This document shows positions 43,104 through 51,083 of a stretch of DNA of 64,000 bases, one piece after another. Origin of the DNA: CAZAQK01 sp964535825 (GTDB lineage: Bacteria; Pseudomonadota; Alphaproteobacteria; Rickettsiales; SXRF01); NCBI GenBank assembly GCA_964535825.1, contig CAZHUC010000007.1:40055-104054 (forward strand), written 5' to 3'. How positions within the stretch are numbered: the first letter of the stretch is position 1; each line of letters opens with the position of its first letter. The notes under the pieces are model-generated. The model did no database searches. It saw nothing but the letters and a program-made list of their open reading frames with translations, and was not told the DNA's origin. Both the position numbers and the translations under genes were made by a program.

Positions 43104-44638
43104 CCCCCGATGACTTCTTTGAGCTTACTGGCCAATTGTTTCAGCGTAAATGGTTTGGCGAGGAAGTTAAAACTGCGCTCTGTGCCATAGCTGTTCACAA
43201 AAATATCTTCGGCATAGCCGGAAATGAATATCACCTTCACGTCAGGATATTGTGGCGTGAGTTTTTCGATCATGGTCGGGCCGTTCATGCCAGGCATGAT
43301 AACGTCGGTGATGATGACCTCTACATCCTTGCCGTGCTCGGTCATCACTTCGATACCGGTTTCGGCGCAGTCTGCTTCCAGTACGGTGTAGCCTTTATTT
43401 CTCAGGGCGCGGGCGGCAAAGATACGCACAGGTGTTTCATCTTCTACCAGCAATACAGTGCTTTTACCCGTCAGATCCACGTTGGATGGTTTGTCTGCGG
43501 CATCCGTCTCGGCTTCTGCGGCAGCAGTCGATTGTGTGGCTGCAACGCTTGGGAAATAGATGTTGAAGGTAGTGCCTTCATTTTCCTTGCTGCGTACATA
43601 TAAATAACCACCCGTTTGCTTGATGATACCGTATACGGTAGACAAGCCAAGGCCGGTACCAGAGCCAACCGGTTTGGTAGAGAAGAATGGCTCGAAGATC
43701 TTCTGGATGATGTCTTTAGGGATACCGCAGCCAGAATCAGCTACTTCAACCAATATATAATCCCCTTTAGGAATGGATTTATCTTCCTCGGCAGGGGCGA
43801 TCAGGTCACGCGGCAGGGAGCGTTCACCACTGATGGATACTTTGCTGGTACGAATGGTGAGCGCACCGCCATTAGCCATGGCATCACGGGCATTCACCGC
43901 AAGGTTGATAAGTACTTGCTCCAGCTGCCCCTGATCGGCACGAACATGCCCAAGGTCACGGCCATGGATCATCTTGAGTTCAATATTTTCACCGATAAGC
44001 CGGCGGATAAGGTTCGAAAGCTCAGCCAGTACGTCGGTCAGGTCAATGATCTTTGGCTGTAAGGTCTGGCGGCGAGAGAATGCAAGCAACTGGCGCACAA
44101 GGTTTGCTGCGCGGTTGGCATTCTGTTTGATCTGCATGATATCAGCGAATGATTGATCGCCAGCAGGGTGTCGCATAAGCAGCAGGTCGCAGAAGCCGAT
44201 CATGGCGGTGAGTAGATTGTTGAAATCATGCGCCACACCACCAGCCAGTTGGCCAACGGCCTGCATTTTCTGGGAGTGGGCGAAGCGAACCTCAAGATTC
44301 TTCTGCTCGGTAATATCCACGCATTGCATGATAAGTACCTGTTCGAGATTTCGTTTGATAATACTAAAATATGCCGACACCGTGACCTGCACATTGTTTG
44401 GCAATTTTAGGCTAAGTTGTATCGGGTCTGTTGATACTTCCCCGGTGGATGCTTTGGTGATGATGATCTCGGCATCGCGGCGTTCGGCATCATCGATCAT
44501 GGAAAGCAGGCTGCAAGGCAGGCTTGAGACCAGAGTGTCCTGAGTTAGTCTGTGGAATGCGGCATTGGCTATAACAATATTGCCGGAGGCGTCAAACTGC
44601 GCGATAGCGATAGGGGAATTATCAATAAAATTTTCCAC
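43100..44638 (-). CDS. cckA: CckA, C-terminal part after an in-frame amber codon (PAS-HisKA-HATPase-REC)
   Basis: The hybrid histidine kinase that controls CtrA. From GTG 44638 this part has a PAS domain (1-110), HisKA with phospho-acceptor His137 in AGGVAHDFNNLLTAM, HATPase_c (GCGIPKDIIQKIFEPFFS, SGTGLGLSTVYGII) and a receiver with Asp445 in IITDVIMPGMNG. The sequence around His137 is typical CckA. It is in the same frame as the upstream piece: only a TAG and one Ala codon separate them. The GTG has at best a weak ribosome site, so expression needs re-initiation or readthrough, unless the stop is a sequence error. The stop overlaps the ceramidase-like gene. Confidence 0.85.
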   Translation of the reverse strand: MENFIDNSPIAIAQFDASGNIVIANAAFHRLTQDTLVSSLPCSLLSMIDDAERRDAEIIITKASTGEVSTDPIQLSLKLPNNVQVTVSAYFSIIKRNLEQVLIMQCVDITEQKNLEVRFAHSQKMQAVGQLAGGVAHDFNNLLTAMIGFCDLLLMRHPAGDQSFADIMQIKQNANRAANLVRQLLAFSRRQTLQPKIIDLTDVLAELSNLIRRLIGENIELKMIHGRDLGHVRADQGQLEQVLINLAVNARDAMANGGALTIRTSKVSISGERSLPRDLIAPAEEDKSIPKGDYILVEVADSGCGIPKDIIQKIFEPFFSTKPVGSGTGLGLSTVYGIIKQTGGYLYVRSKENEGTTFNIYFPSVAATQSTAAAEAETDAADKPSNVDLTGKSTVLLVEDETPVRIFAARALRNKGYTVLEADCAETGIEVMTEHGKDVEVIITDVIMPGMNGPTMIEKLTPQYPDVKVIFISGYAEDIFVNSYGTERSFNFLAKPFTLKQLASKLKEVIGG

Positions 44639-44641
44639 AGC

Positions 44642-45652
44642 CTACCACAGCTTCTTTTTAATATCCGTGCTGCTTTCAGCATAGCTGTGCACCACGGCGG
44701 TGCAACCGAGCAGCTTTCCTGTGTCATCCGCGATGACCTTCTGGTTCACGAACACTTTCATGAAGCCACCACTCTTCTTTTGCAGCATCAGTTCGCCTTC
44801 AAAATTATCCGGGATGATACGGCCGGTATTTTTGCTGCTGTGATAGATCACATCATTCAGGGCAAGGTTGCTGGAAGAGATTTCTCCCTCTTTAAAACCA
44901 AGCCATTCTTCCAGCACATGGTTGATATATACGAACACGCCATCCGGCCCGGTCATATATACGCCCATATCCATGGAATCCATGATATGCGAGAACAGTG
45001 TGACCGTTGATTTGTTTATCGGAGAATCAGACGGTTTTTCATCGGCACTGGCGCGTGCCTCCACGAACTCACGGCCACGCAACAGCACAAAACCACTCGG
45101 GCGCAAGATAGGTTCAACGGACATAACAATTTTATGCATCTCGTTGCCTGCGCCTTTAATATTGAAGATCACTTTCTCGAACACGCCGCGGCCGATGGCG
45201 GCATAGATCTTGTCGCTTTCCTCGCGTGAGACAGAGCCGATCTCAAGCAGCATATCGAGCGTCCGGCGTGATTGTTTCAGGAAATCAGGGAACATGCCCT
45301 GGAATGAGCGATCGAGATATACAATGTTCCCATCGCGCTTCATGATCATGCAGAATTTGTTATTGATACCAAGGGCAGAAGCGAACAAGGAATTCTGGAA
45401 TTCGGTGGCAAGCAGCAGGTCGTGGGTGCGCTGTAATTGCAGCAACACATACCAGCCGGTGGCGAAAACAACAAAAACAAGAAACGCCGATAGTGCTACT
45501 TTATCAGCGGTCATCAGGATGACGGAAAGTCCCATCACAAAGGTGATGATGAATATGGCCATGATATAGGCCACGGACGGACGACGTTTGCGGATAACAA
45601 AATCCATCGCGCCATTGTGTGACATATCAATATCTGTGTAACGTGCCTGCAT
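44642..45652 (-). CDS. cckA: CckA, N-terminal sensor part, ended by amber codon
   Basis: This is the membrane and sensing half of the kinase: 336 residues before TAG at 44642-44644. Two membrane helices (VAYIMAIFIITFVMGLSVIL and VALSAFLVFVVFATGWYVLL, residues ~27-75) are followed by a PAS domain (NIVYLDRSFQGMFPDFL region) and a second PAS (SMDMGVYMTGPDGVFVYINHVLEEWLG). It ends KKKLW, then TAG, then AVENFIDNSPIAIAQ in the same frame. A CAG-to-TAG change would explain this. A perfect 7-nt repeat (CCACAGC on +, 44635-44641 and 44645-44651) flanks the codon. Alone, this half has no kinase domain. Confidence 0.82.
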   Translation of the reverse strand: MQARYTDIDMSHNGAMDFVIRKRRPSVAYIMAIFIITFVMGLSVILMTADKVALSAFLVFVVFATGWYVLLQLQRTHDLLLATEFQNSLFASALGINNKFCMIMKRDGNIVYLDRSFQGMFPDFLKQSRRTLDMLLEIGSVSREESDKIYAAIGRGVFEKVIFNIKGAGNEMHKIVMSVEPILRPSGFVLLRGREFVEARASADEKPSDSPINKSTVTLFSHIMDSMDMGVYMTGPDGVFVYINHVLEEWLGFKEGEISSSNLALNDVIYHSSKNTGRIIPDNFEGELMLQKKSGGFMKVFVNQKVIADDTGKLLGCTAVVHSYAESSTDIKKKLW

Positions 45653-45679
45653 CTTGGAATTAGAATCTGTCAGTCGAAT

Positions 45680-45694
45680 ATTAATTTTCTGCTA
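45680..45694 (-). promoter_or_regulatory. Candidate CtrA box upstream of cckA
   Basis: On the minus strand TTAG-N7-TTAA matches 7 of 8 positions of the TTAA-N7-TTAA CtrA consensus, 28 bp before the cckA ATG. The region is AT-rich, so chance is a real possibility. Confidence 0.25.
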
Positions 45695-45730
45695 ATAAAT
45701 AGCGCAGGTTTTTGAAAATAAGCAAATAAA

Positions 45731-46804
45731 TTAAAACGTCTTGCCTTTGAGCTGGTAAACGTAAGAGATGATCTTGGCCACGGCCTCGTAATGCGCGGTG
45801 GGTATTTCCTCATCAATATCAACGGAACTATATAATGCGCGTGCCAATGGCGGATTCTCAACGATGGGTACTTCATGCTCTTCGGCGATCTCCCTGAGCC
45901 GTTTGGCCATAAGGTCTTGTCCCTTGGCCACCAGTGTGGGGGCTTTCATTTCCTTGGAGTCATATTTGAGCGCCACCGCAAAGTGGGTCGGGTTGGTAAT
46001 GACCACATCTGCCTGCGGTACGGCAGCGATCATTCGTTGGCGGGCGCGCTCTTGCCGCAAGGCGCGCAGGCGTTGCTTTATCATCGGATCGCCTTCCGAT
46101 TGCTTGTATTCATCGCGTATCTCCTGCCTGCTCATACGGAGGGATTTGATATGTTGCCAACGCTGGTAGAACAGATCGAGCAACGCAATGAAGAACATGG
46201 CAATCACAATGCCTACCAACAGGTGGAAGCTGGTATCGCCCAGATACTGAAGCATGGCATTAGTGGTGCTGTTCGGGAGTTGTTTGATATGGGTGAGTTC
46301 TGGGTAAACGGCAAGGAAGGCTACCACACCGACCACGATGATCTTTATAAGGCTTTTAGTAAATTCCACCAGGGAGCGTATCGAGAACATGCGCTTGATT
46401 CCAGCCAGCGGCGATATCTTGCTTAGTTTTGGCATGATGGGCTCAGTGCTGATGACAACGCCGTTCTGCAGGAAACTTGAGCCAAAAATGGCAAATATGA
46501 TGCAGGCAAGTGGAAGTGCCAGTATCGCCAGCGAAGAGAACGCCACTGTGGAAAGTGCTGTGCCTACACCTTTCATATCCACGGGCATGCTCTCGGGGTT
46601 GGCAATAAAAGGCATGAGTAGCAATTTGATATTTTTAAGCATGGAAGGAGCAAACGCTACCACCGTGAGTGCCAACACAAATAATATAAGAAAGCTGGTG
46701 ACTTCGCGTGAAAAAGGGACTTGGCCTTTTTTAAAGGCTTCCTCCAACCGTTTGGATGTCGGTTGTTCTGTTTTTTGTTCCTGATCCTGATCGTCTTCAG
46801 CCAT
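45731..46804 (-). CDS. flhB: Flagellar biosynthesis protein FlhB
   Basis: The export-gate switch that changes substrate from rod/hook to filament. Four membrane helices (to residue ~215) are followed by a cytoplasmic domain with the autocleavage motif NPTH (271-274) in VVITNPTHFAVALKYD. The N-terminus TEQPTSKRLEEAFKKGQVPFSREV is canonical. The 357 aa length is normal. It is last in fliQ-fliR-flhB (1-bp gap to fliR). A separate FlhB C-domain-like protein is encoded at 50787-51083. Confidence 0.95.
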   Translation of the reverse strand: MAEDDQDQEQKTEQPTSKRLEEAFKKGQVPFSREVTSFLILFVLALTVVAFAPSMLKNIKLLLMPFIANPESMPVDMKGVGTALSTVAFSSLAILALPLACIIFAIFGSSFLQNGVVISTEPIMPKLSKISPLAGIKRMFSIRSLVEFTKSLIKIIVVGVVAFLAVYPELTHIKQLPNSTTNAMLQYLGDTSFHLLVGIVIAMFFIALLDLFYQRWQHIKSLRMSRQEIRDEYKQSEGDPMIKQRLRALRQERARQRMIAAVPQADVVITNPTHFAVALKYDSKEMKAPTLVAKGQDLMAKRLREIAEEHEVPIVENPPLARALYSSVDIDEEIPTAHYEAVAKIISYVYQLKGKTF

Positions 46805-46805
46805 C

Positions 46806-47576
46806 TCAACCCCCGTACAGGAAGCCGCCTAGCGTTTCGCGGAAATAATCAAGATACCACATGAGCATGGAGCTTATGACGATCATGAATATAAAGAAAC
46901 TGATAAGCAATTGTGGCGCTATCATAATAAAGAAGACCTGCATATTCGGCATCAGTCGTGCAATGACGCCTGCGCCCAGATACATTACCATACCCACCAC
47001 AAGGTGGGGGGCGGATAGTTTCATGGCCATGGCGAACGCGCCGCTCATTAGCCGGCTGGCCTGATTGGCAAAATCTTCCACCATGGGCATTTTCCCCGGT
47101 AGAAAAAGGGAGTAGCTGTCAGCAATGCCACGCAGCATGAGATGATGGGTATCGCTGGCAAAAATAATTACCAGTGCCGACATGGCCAGCATATTACCCA
47201 GTACAGAGCCTTGTCCGCCCTGACTCTGTGTGACATCCGGGATGAGGGCGGAGGCAAGGCTGGACTGGTAAGCGATGATCATGCCGGCCATGTGGATGGC
47301 AGCGATCATCATGCGTGTTATCGTGCCGATCAGGAAGCCGGTGAGTATCTCGGCGATGATAAGTGTGGTCAGCCCAAATATCTCTGATGGCAAGGGTGGC
47401 AGTGCCTGCAATGTGGGTGTCAGCACGAGGCTGAAGGTGAGGGCAAGTAACAGGCGTATACGCACGGAGACATAGATCTCGCTGAAGCCGGGCATAACCA
47501 TCAGTGCCGTGCCGAGGCGACAAAATACCAGCATGAACGCGAACAGTTCGGAAACTAGGAATTCCGACAGCATCAC
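46806..47576 (-). CDS. fliR: Flagellar biosynthesis protein FliR
   Basis: A membrane component of the flagellar export gate (FliP5Q4R1 complex). The 256 aa contain six hydrophobic segments. Family motifs are FAFMLVFCRLGTALMVMPGFSE, VRIRLLLALTFSLVLTP and FQSSLA-like IIAYQSSLASALIPD. It overlaps fliQ by 4 bp and is 1 bp from flhB, a tight three-gene operon. Confidence 0.93.
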   Translation of the reverse strand: MMLSEFLVSELFAFMLVFCRLGTALMVMPGFSEIYVSVRIRLLLALTFSLVLTPTLQALPPLPSEIFGLTTLIIAEILTGFLIGTITRMMIAAIHMAGMIIAYQSSLASALIPDVTQSQGGQGSVLGNMLAMSALVIIFASDTHHLMLRGIADSYSLFLPGKMPMVEDFANQASRLMSGAFAMAMKLSAPHLVVGMVMYLGAGVIARLMPNMQVFFIMIAPQLLISFFIFMIVISSMLMWYLDYFRETLGGFLYGG

Positions 47577-47845
47577 TCTATTTGCACGATCTTCTCGTGC
47601 AGCTTGTTATTGAATGATACCAGCGTGTCGAACATGAAAGGCAGCATCAGGGAAAGTGTCACCAGCATGGCAAGGATCTTGGGCACGAAGGTAAGGGTGG
47701 CTTCCTGGATCTGCGTGAGTGCCTGGAATAGTGCGATCACAAGGCCAACCAGCAAGGCAACCACCATCAGCGGTGCTGCTATCATTATCAGCACATAAAT
47801 GGCTTCACGGCAGATATCAATGATTTCGGCAGCTTCCAAATCCAT
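47573..47845 (-). CDS. fliQ: Flagellar biosynthesis protein FliQ
   Basis: A small export-gate subunit: 90 aa with two hydrophobic helices (AIYVLIMIAAPLMVVALLVGLVIALFQALTQIQE and ILAMLVTLSLMLPFMFDTLVSF). TQIQEATLTFVPKI between them is the FliQ signature. It starts the fliQRflhB block with AGCAGGAGT before ATG 47845. Confidence 0.94.
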   Translation of the reverse strand: MDLEAAEIIDICREAIYVLIMIAAPLMVVALLVGLVIALFQALTQIQEATLTFVPKILAMLVTLSLMLPFMFDTLVSFNNKLHEKIVQIE

Positions 47846-47853
47846 ACTCCTGC

Positions 47854-47869
47854 TAGGTTGATTAACCTA
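47854..47869. repeat. Perfect palindrome upstream of fliQ
   Basis: TAGGTT-gatt-AACCTA is a perfect 6-bp inverted repeat with a 4-nt centre, 9 bp before the fliQ start and 71 bp before the divergent DUF3137 gene. It could be a repressor site for both or a hairpin near the fliQ ribosome site. Confidence 0.35.
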
Positions 47870-47939
47870 TAGCTGAAAAAAACAATGGAGGCATCCTAAT
47901 TTTACGATATGCTATTGCCCAAAGTTATAAGGGGAAGTA

Positions 47940-49184
47940 ATGGCGCAAGATCCACAATTCACAATGGAAGCCTTCACCGCGCATGCGGTGCAGATAACAA
48001 AAGCATTTGAAGAGCGGCGCATACGATTCCTGCACAAACTGAAATTCCGTGCAGTGCTTGCCTGTGTATTATTGTTTGCGTTCCCGTTCTGGTTCACGCT
48101 GCTTACACGCTGGGATTATCTGGGTAATGGCCTGTCGGCTGTTGGCACACTGGTGGTGCATGTGATGGCAGCGATCATACTCATTATATCCATTATCGTG
48201 TTTGCGGTGCATCCCTTGTTCCGCTACCGCTACGATACACTCAGAATAGGCGCATCCATGCCCGGCTCGACCGGCGTGGTGAACCAGCCCATGCTGCTGA
48301 AACAACAACTTTTCACGCAGCTATTAGGTTATTTTGGCGCATTCACCATGTATGGTGACCGTAAATTATCGCTGCGTAGTTTCAGAAGTGCACCAAACCT
48401 GCCGGAATTCGACAGCTATGATTCCTCTGATTACATCCGCGGGCAGTTTAACGGCGTGAATGTCGAGATCTCTGAAGTGCATTTGAAAGTACAGCGGGAG
48501 TCTTCGCAGCTTGCTGTATTCTCGGGGCTATTTATTGTGCTGGATATCAATGATACCAATCTTGTACTGCGTGGCAAATTCGACGGAAAGACCGTGGTGC
48601 TCCAGAAACACGATAGCATCAACGATTTTGTGGCTGAAAAATATGATGGCTACAAGCGGGTCAGTTTTACTGAAAGCAGCTTTACGCAAAAACTGGAAGC
48701 CTATTCCACAGTACAGCCGGAAGCAGAGCGATTACTTTCAGAGAAATTGTTGCGCTCGTTCCTCAAAATTTCTGATGTGGTGATGCAAAGCAAGAATCAG
48801 TCCCCTTCCGTGGATGACAAGATAGCCTATGCCCTTGAGCGCATGGCCGAAGGGCTTGGCGATATGATGGCCGCCATGGCCGGTGCGATCCTCAGTTGGT
48901 TCAAGACCGGTAGTTTCCGCGTGGAATCCTCGCGTCACAGCTATTCGCCGGTAGAGACCAATATATCCAAGGATGCAAAGGCATTCGCCCTCACACCTCA
49001 GTGCGCTTTCTTTAATGATAAGCTGCTCATCAGTATTCCTTCGAATAAAAATCTGTTCGAACCGGATTCTGTATTCCATAAGCCACTGACGCAGGAAGAC
49101 ATCACGCTGGCCTTTGCCATCATGGGTGAGATCTCAGATATATCGAAAGCGGTGGTGGATGCTTTGCCTAAGGAAGTTGCCTAG
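47940..49184 (+). CDS. DUF3137-domain membrane protein
   Basis: Unknown function. The 414 aa have two N-terminal membrane helices (ACVLLFAFPFWFTLL and VVHVMAAIILIISIIVFAVH, residues ~40-90). A DUF3137 cytoplasmic domain follows: YIRGQFNGVNVEISEVHLKV, AVFSGLFIVLDINDTNLVLRGKFDGKTVVLQ. The gene is on the plus strand and splits a minus-strand flagellar block between fliE and fliQ; its last 4 bp overlap the end of fliE. Its place suggests insertion into, or regulation apart from, the flagellar operon; a motility role is not shown. Confidence 0.75.
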   Translation: MAQDPQFTMEAFTAHAVQITKAFEERRIRFLHKLKFRAVLACVLLFAFPFWFTLLTRWDYLGNGLSAVGTLVVHVMAAIILIISIIVFAVHPLFRYRYDTLRIGASMPGSTGVVNQPMLLKQQLFTQLLGYFGAFTMYGDRKLSLRSFRSAPNLPEFDSYDSSDYIRGQFNGVNVEISEVHLKVQRESSQLAVFSGLFIVLDINDTNLVLRGKFDGKTVVLQKHDSINDFVAEKYDGYKRVSFTESSFTQKLEAYSTVQPEAERLLSEKLLRSFLKISDVVMQSKNQSPSVDDKIAYALERMAEGLGDMMAAMAGAILSWFKTGSFRVESSRHSYSPVETNISKDAKAFALTPQCAFFNDKLLISIPSNKNLFEPDSVFHKPLTQEDITLAFAIMGEISDISKAVVDALPKEVA

Positions 49185-49495
49185 ATAGGCATTCTTATAA
49201 TTTCCTGATAGGCGTTTATCACCCGGTCACGCACGGCAACCACGGTGCTGAGCGTAAGTTCGGCGTTTGATACGGCGGTCACCAGATCAGCCAGCTCTAC
49301 TTTGCCGGTGAGTGAATCCATTTGCAGGGCTTCAGCTTTATACTGATTATCGATCGCTTCCGTCGCTGCGCCTTTCAAGTACTGCGAGAAGGACGCATTA
49401 GGTGTTTCCTCCTGCAAAGGTGCAGCTTGCATTTCCTGCTGCATCTTGAGCTGGTTACGGTAGGCATTCAATGCGCCAATTTGTGTAGAATCCAT
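49181..49495 (-). CDS. fliE: Flagellar hook-basal body protein FliE
   Basis: It joins the MS-ring to the rod. The 104 aa are helical and end with the conserved block VELADLVTAVSNAELTLSTVVAVRDRVINAYQEIIRMPI, split here by positions near residues 65-104. It is 6 bp from flgC, last of flgB-flgC-fliE, and overlaps the convergent DUF3137 gene by 4 bp. Confidence 0.92.
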   Translation of the reverse strand: MDSTQIGALNAYRNQLKMQQEMQAAPLQEETPNASFSQYLKGAATEAIDNQYKAEALQMDSLTGKVELADLVTAVSNAELTLSTVVAVRDRVINAYQEIIRMPI

Positions 49496-49501
49496 ATATT
49501 A

Positions 49502-49912
49502 TCAGCCTCTCAGCAGATCGATCGTTCTTGTGAGCATGCTTTTGGATATTTCGATCATATTCAGATTCGCTTCGTACCCGCGGCGTGCTTCACGCATGTC
49601 CATCATTTCCACAATAGTGTTAACATTTGGATAAAGAACGTAGCCTTGTTCATCGGCGGCTGGATGTGATGGATCGAATTTTTTCTGGAAGTCAGACTGG
49701 TCATAGGCGCGCTTCACTACTTTCACCGTTTTTATTCCCAGTTCCTTATCCAGCATATTCTGGAACATGACGATCTTACGACGGTATGGCTCTGAACCCG
49801 GGGTTGCACCTGTGGAGTCCGCGTTGGCGATATTCTCTGCCACCACGCGCAGGCGATCGCCTTGTGCCTTCATTCCGGACGCTGCGATCTTTAATGTGTC
49901 AGCAAGTTGCAT
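49502..49912 (-). CDS. flgC: Flagellar basal-body rod protein FlgC
   Basis: A proximal rod subunit. The N-terminal motif ASGMKAQGDRLRVVAENIANADSTG and the C-terminal EMMDMREARRGYEANLNMIE are the family's rod helices. Length 136 aa is normal. It lies between flgB (10 bp) and fliE (6 bp). Confidence 0.95.
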   Translation of the reverse strand: MQLADTLKIAASGMKAQGDRLRVVAENIANADSTGATPGSEPYRRKIVMFQNMLDKELGIKTVKVVKRAYDQSDFQKKFDPSHPAADEQGYVLYPNVNTIVEMMDMREARRGYEANLNMIEISKSMLTRTIDLLRG

Positions 49913-49922
49913 GATTCACTCC

Positions 49923-50348
49923 TTATGCTCCGCCGCCCGGACGGCCAATGGCAGTCTTGAACATGTCCACTGTTTTGCGATACAGGTTCAGCACCTTGGT
50001 ATATTCCGCCTGGTTCTCAGCAGCTTTCATTAATTCTTCTTCCACGGTTACGTTGTTTCCGTCAGGGTTAAGTTCGTAGGTATGTTTGCGCTCCACTGCT
50101 TCGAAGGCCGACATACTTCCGCCCACACTCATATGTTTCTCATTCGTAGTACGCATGGGCAATTTTTGTGCCGGTGAGGCAGAGGCCGCAATGGCCATTT
50201 TCTTAAAGTCCGGTTCAGCGACATCCTGTGCGCGATAGCCCGGTGTATCAACATTGGCGATATTCTGGGCAATCGTACTCTGGCGGGCTGAAAGGTAGCC
50301 GAGCTTGCCGCGCATGAGAGTGAACAGGGATACATCATTATAATTCAT
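49923..50348 (-). CDS. flgB: Flagellar basal-body rod protein FlgB
   Basis: A proximal rod subunit and first gene of flgB-flgC-fliE. The rod N-motif is LSARQSTIAQNIANVDTPGYRAQDV and the C-terminal helix is KAAENQAEYTKVLNLYRKTVDMFKTAI. The length of 141 aa is normal. It is divergent from csrA with a 173-bp intergenic region that should hold both promoters. Confidence 0.95.
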   Translation of the reverse strand: MNYNDVSLFTLMRGKLGYLSARQSTIAQNIANVDTPGYRAQDVAEPDFKKMAIAASASPAQKLPMRTTNEKHMSVGGSMSAFEAVERKHTYELNPDGNNVTVEEELMKAAENQAEYTKVLNLYRKTVDMFKTAIGRPGGGA

Positions 50349-50489
50349 GCTGCCTCATGGTGGGTAATTATTGCCTAGTTTGTAACTATAGAATACATTA
50401 TTATCTACCCAACACCAACAAGAAATGTGCCAACTGCTCATACAAAAATTTGCTTTTCTAAGATTTTTACGGCAAAACTAGCTGTGCAC

Positions 50490-50504
50490 TTAACAGGAAG
50501 TTAT
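50490..50504 (+). promoter_or_regulatory. Candidate CtrA box upstream of csrA
   Basis: TTAA-CAGGAAG-TTAT matches 7 of 8 CtrA consensus positions and ends 17 bp before the csrA ATG at 50522. CtrA controls early flagellar genes in many alphas, and CckA is encoded in this window. The position is very close to the start codon, so repression would be as likely as activation. Confidence 0.3.
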
Positions 50505-50521
50505 CGCGGGGTCTCGCCTAA

Positions 50522-50797
50522 ATGCTTTATTTAACTAGAAAAATCGGCGAATCCATCATCATCAATAATAATATTGAGCTGACCGTGGTGGAAGTGCGCG
50601 GCAAAACCGTAAAGCTGGGTTTTGTGTTTCCAAAAGAAGCAACCATCCTGCGTAAAGAACTGCACGAGAAGATCACAGAGCAGAACCTTGCAGCAGCCAG
50701 CGGCGGTCTTGGCGACTTTACCGACATGGAATTCAATTTAGATCTTGGTGTGCAGCCATCTCCGACCAAAAAGGATGGAGGCGGCAATGGAGAATGA
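50522..50797 (+). CDS. csrA: Carbon storage regulator CsrA, long C-terminus
   Basis: An RNA-binding translational regulator (GGA motifs in loops), here heading a flagellar operon. The core MLYLTRKIGESIIINNNIEL, TVVEVRGKTVKLGFVFPKEATILRKELHEKI is complete. The 91 aa exceed the usual ~60-70; about 35 extra residues (GGLGDFTDMEFNLDLGVQPS) end in a Gly-rich tail. Its 3' end overlaps the next gene by 11 bp. In other bacteria CsrA controls flagellin or fliW-linked expression; no fliW is visible here. Confidence 0.9.
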   Translation: MLYLTRKIGESIIINNNIELTVVEVRGKTVKLGFVFPKEATILRKELHEKITEQNLAAASGGLGDFTDMEFNLDLGVQPSPTKKDGGGNGE

Positions 50798-51083
50798 ACC
50801 ATCACCGGAGTTTGATAAGAACAAGCTCGCTGTTGCACTTACCTATGACAAGGATAATGATGCCGCGCCTCGCGTATCCGCTAAAGGCAAAGGCTATCTG
50901 GCAGAGCAGATCATTGCGATTGCAAGGGCAAGCGGAGTTGAGGTAAAACAGGACACAGATCTTGCGGCCTTGCTTTCAAAGCTGGAAATTGACACACCGA
51001 TCCCACTGGAAGCCTATGCTGCCGTGGCTGAGATACTTACCTATATCTACCGCAAGAATGATTCAATGAAGGGGGCGTCATGA
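50787..51083 (+). CDS. FlhB C-terminal-domain-like protein
   Basis: A 98-aa stand-alone cytoplasmic domain resembling the second half of FlhB (AVALTYDKDNDAAPRVSAKGKGYLAEQIIAIARASGVEVKQD, IPLEAYAAVAEILTYIYRKN). It compares with the FlhB end VALKYDSKEMKAPTLVAKG. It lacks the NPTH cleavage site and membrane helices. Such proteins (FlhX/FhlB-like) can partly replace the cleaved FlhB C-domain in export switching. ATG 50787 has GGAG 5 nt before it, inside the end of csrA. Confidence 0.8.
   Translation: MENEPSPEFDKNKLAVALTYDKDNDAAPRVSAKGKGYLAEQIIAIARASGVEVKQDTDLAALLSKLEIDTPIPLEAYAAVAEILTYIYRKNDSMKGAS

Noticed and set aside
44642..44644. Amber (TAG) as a reassigned sense codon
   Set aside because: Several normal genes in the window end in TAG (12229-12231, 13507-13509, 26196-26198), so TAG is a working stop.
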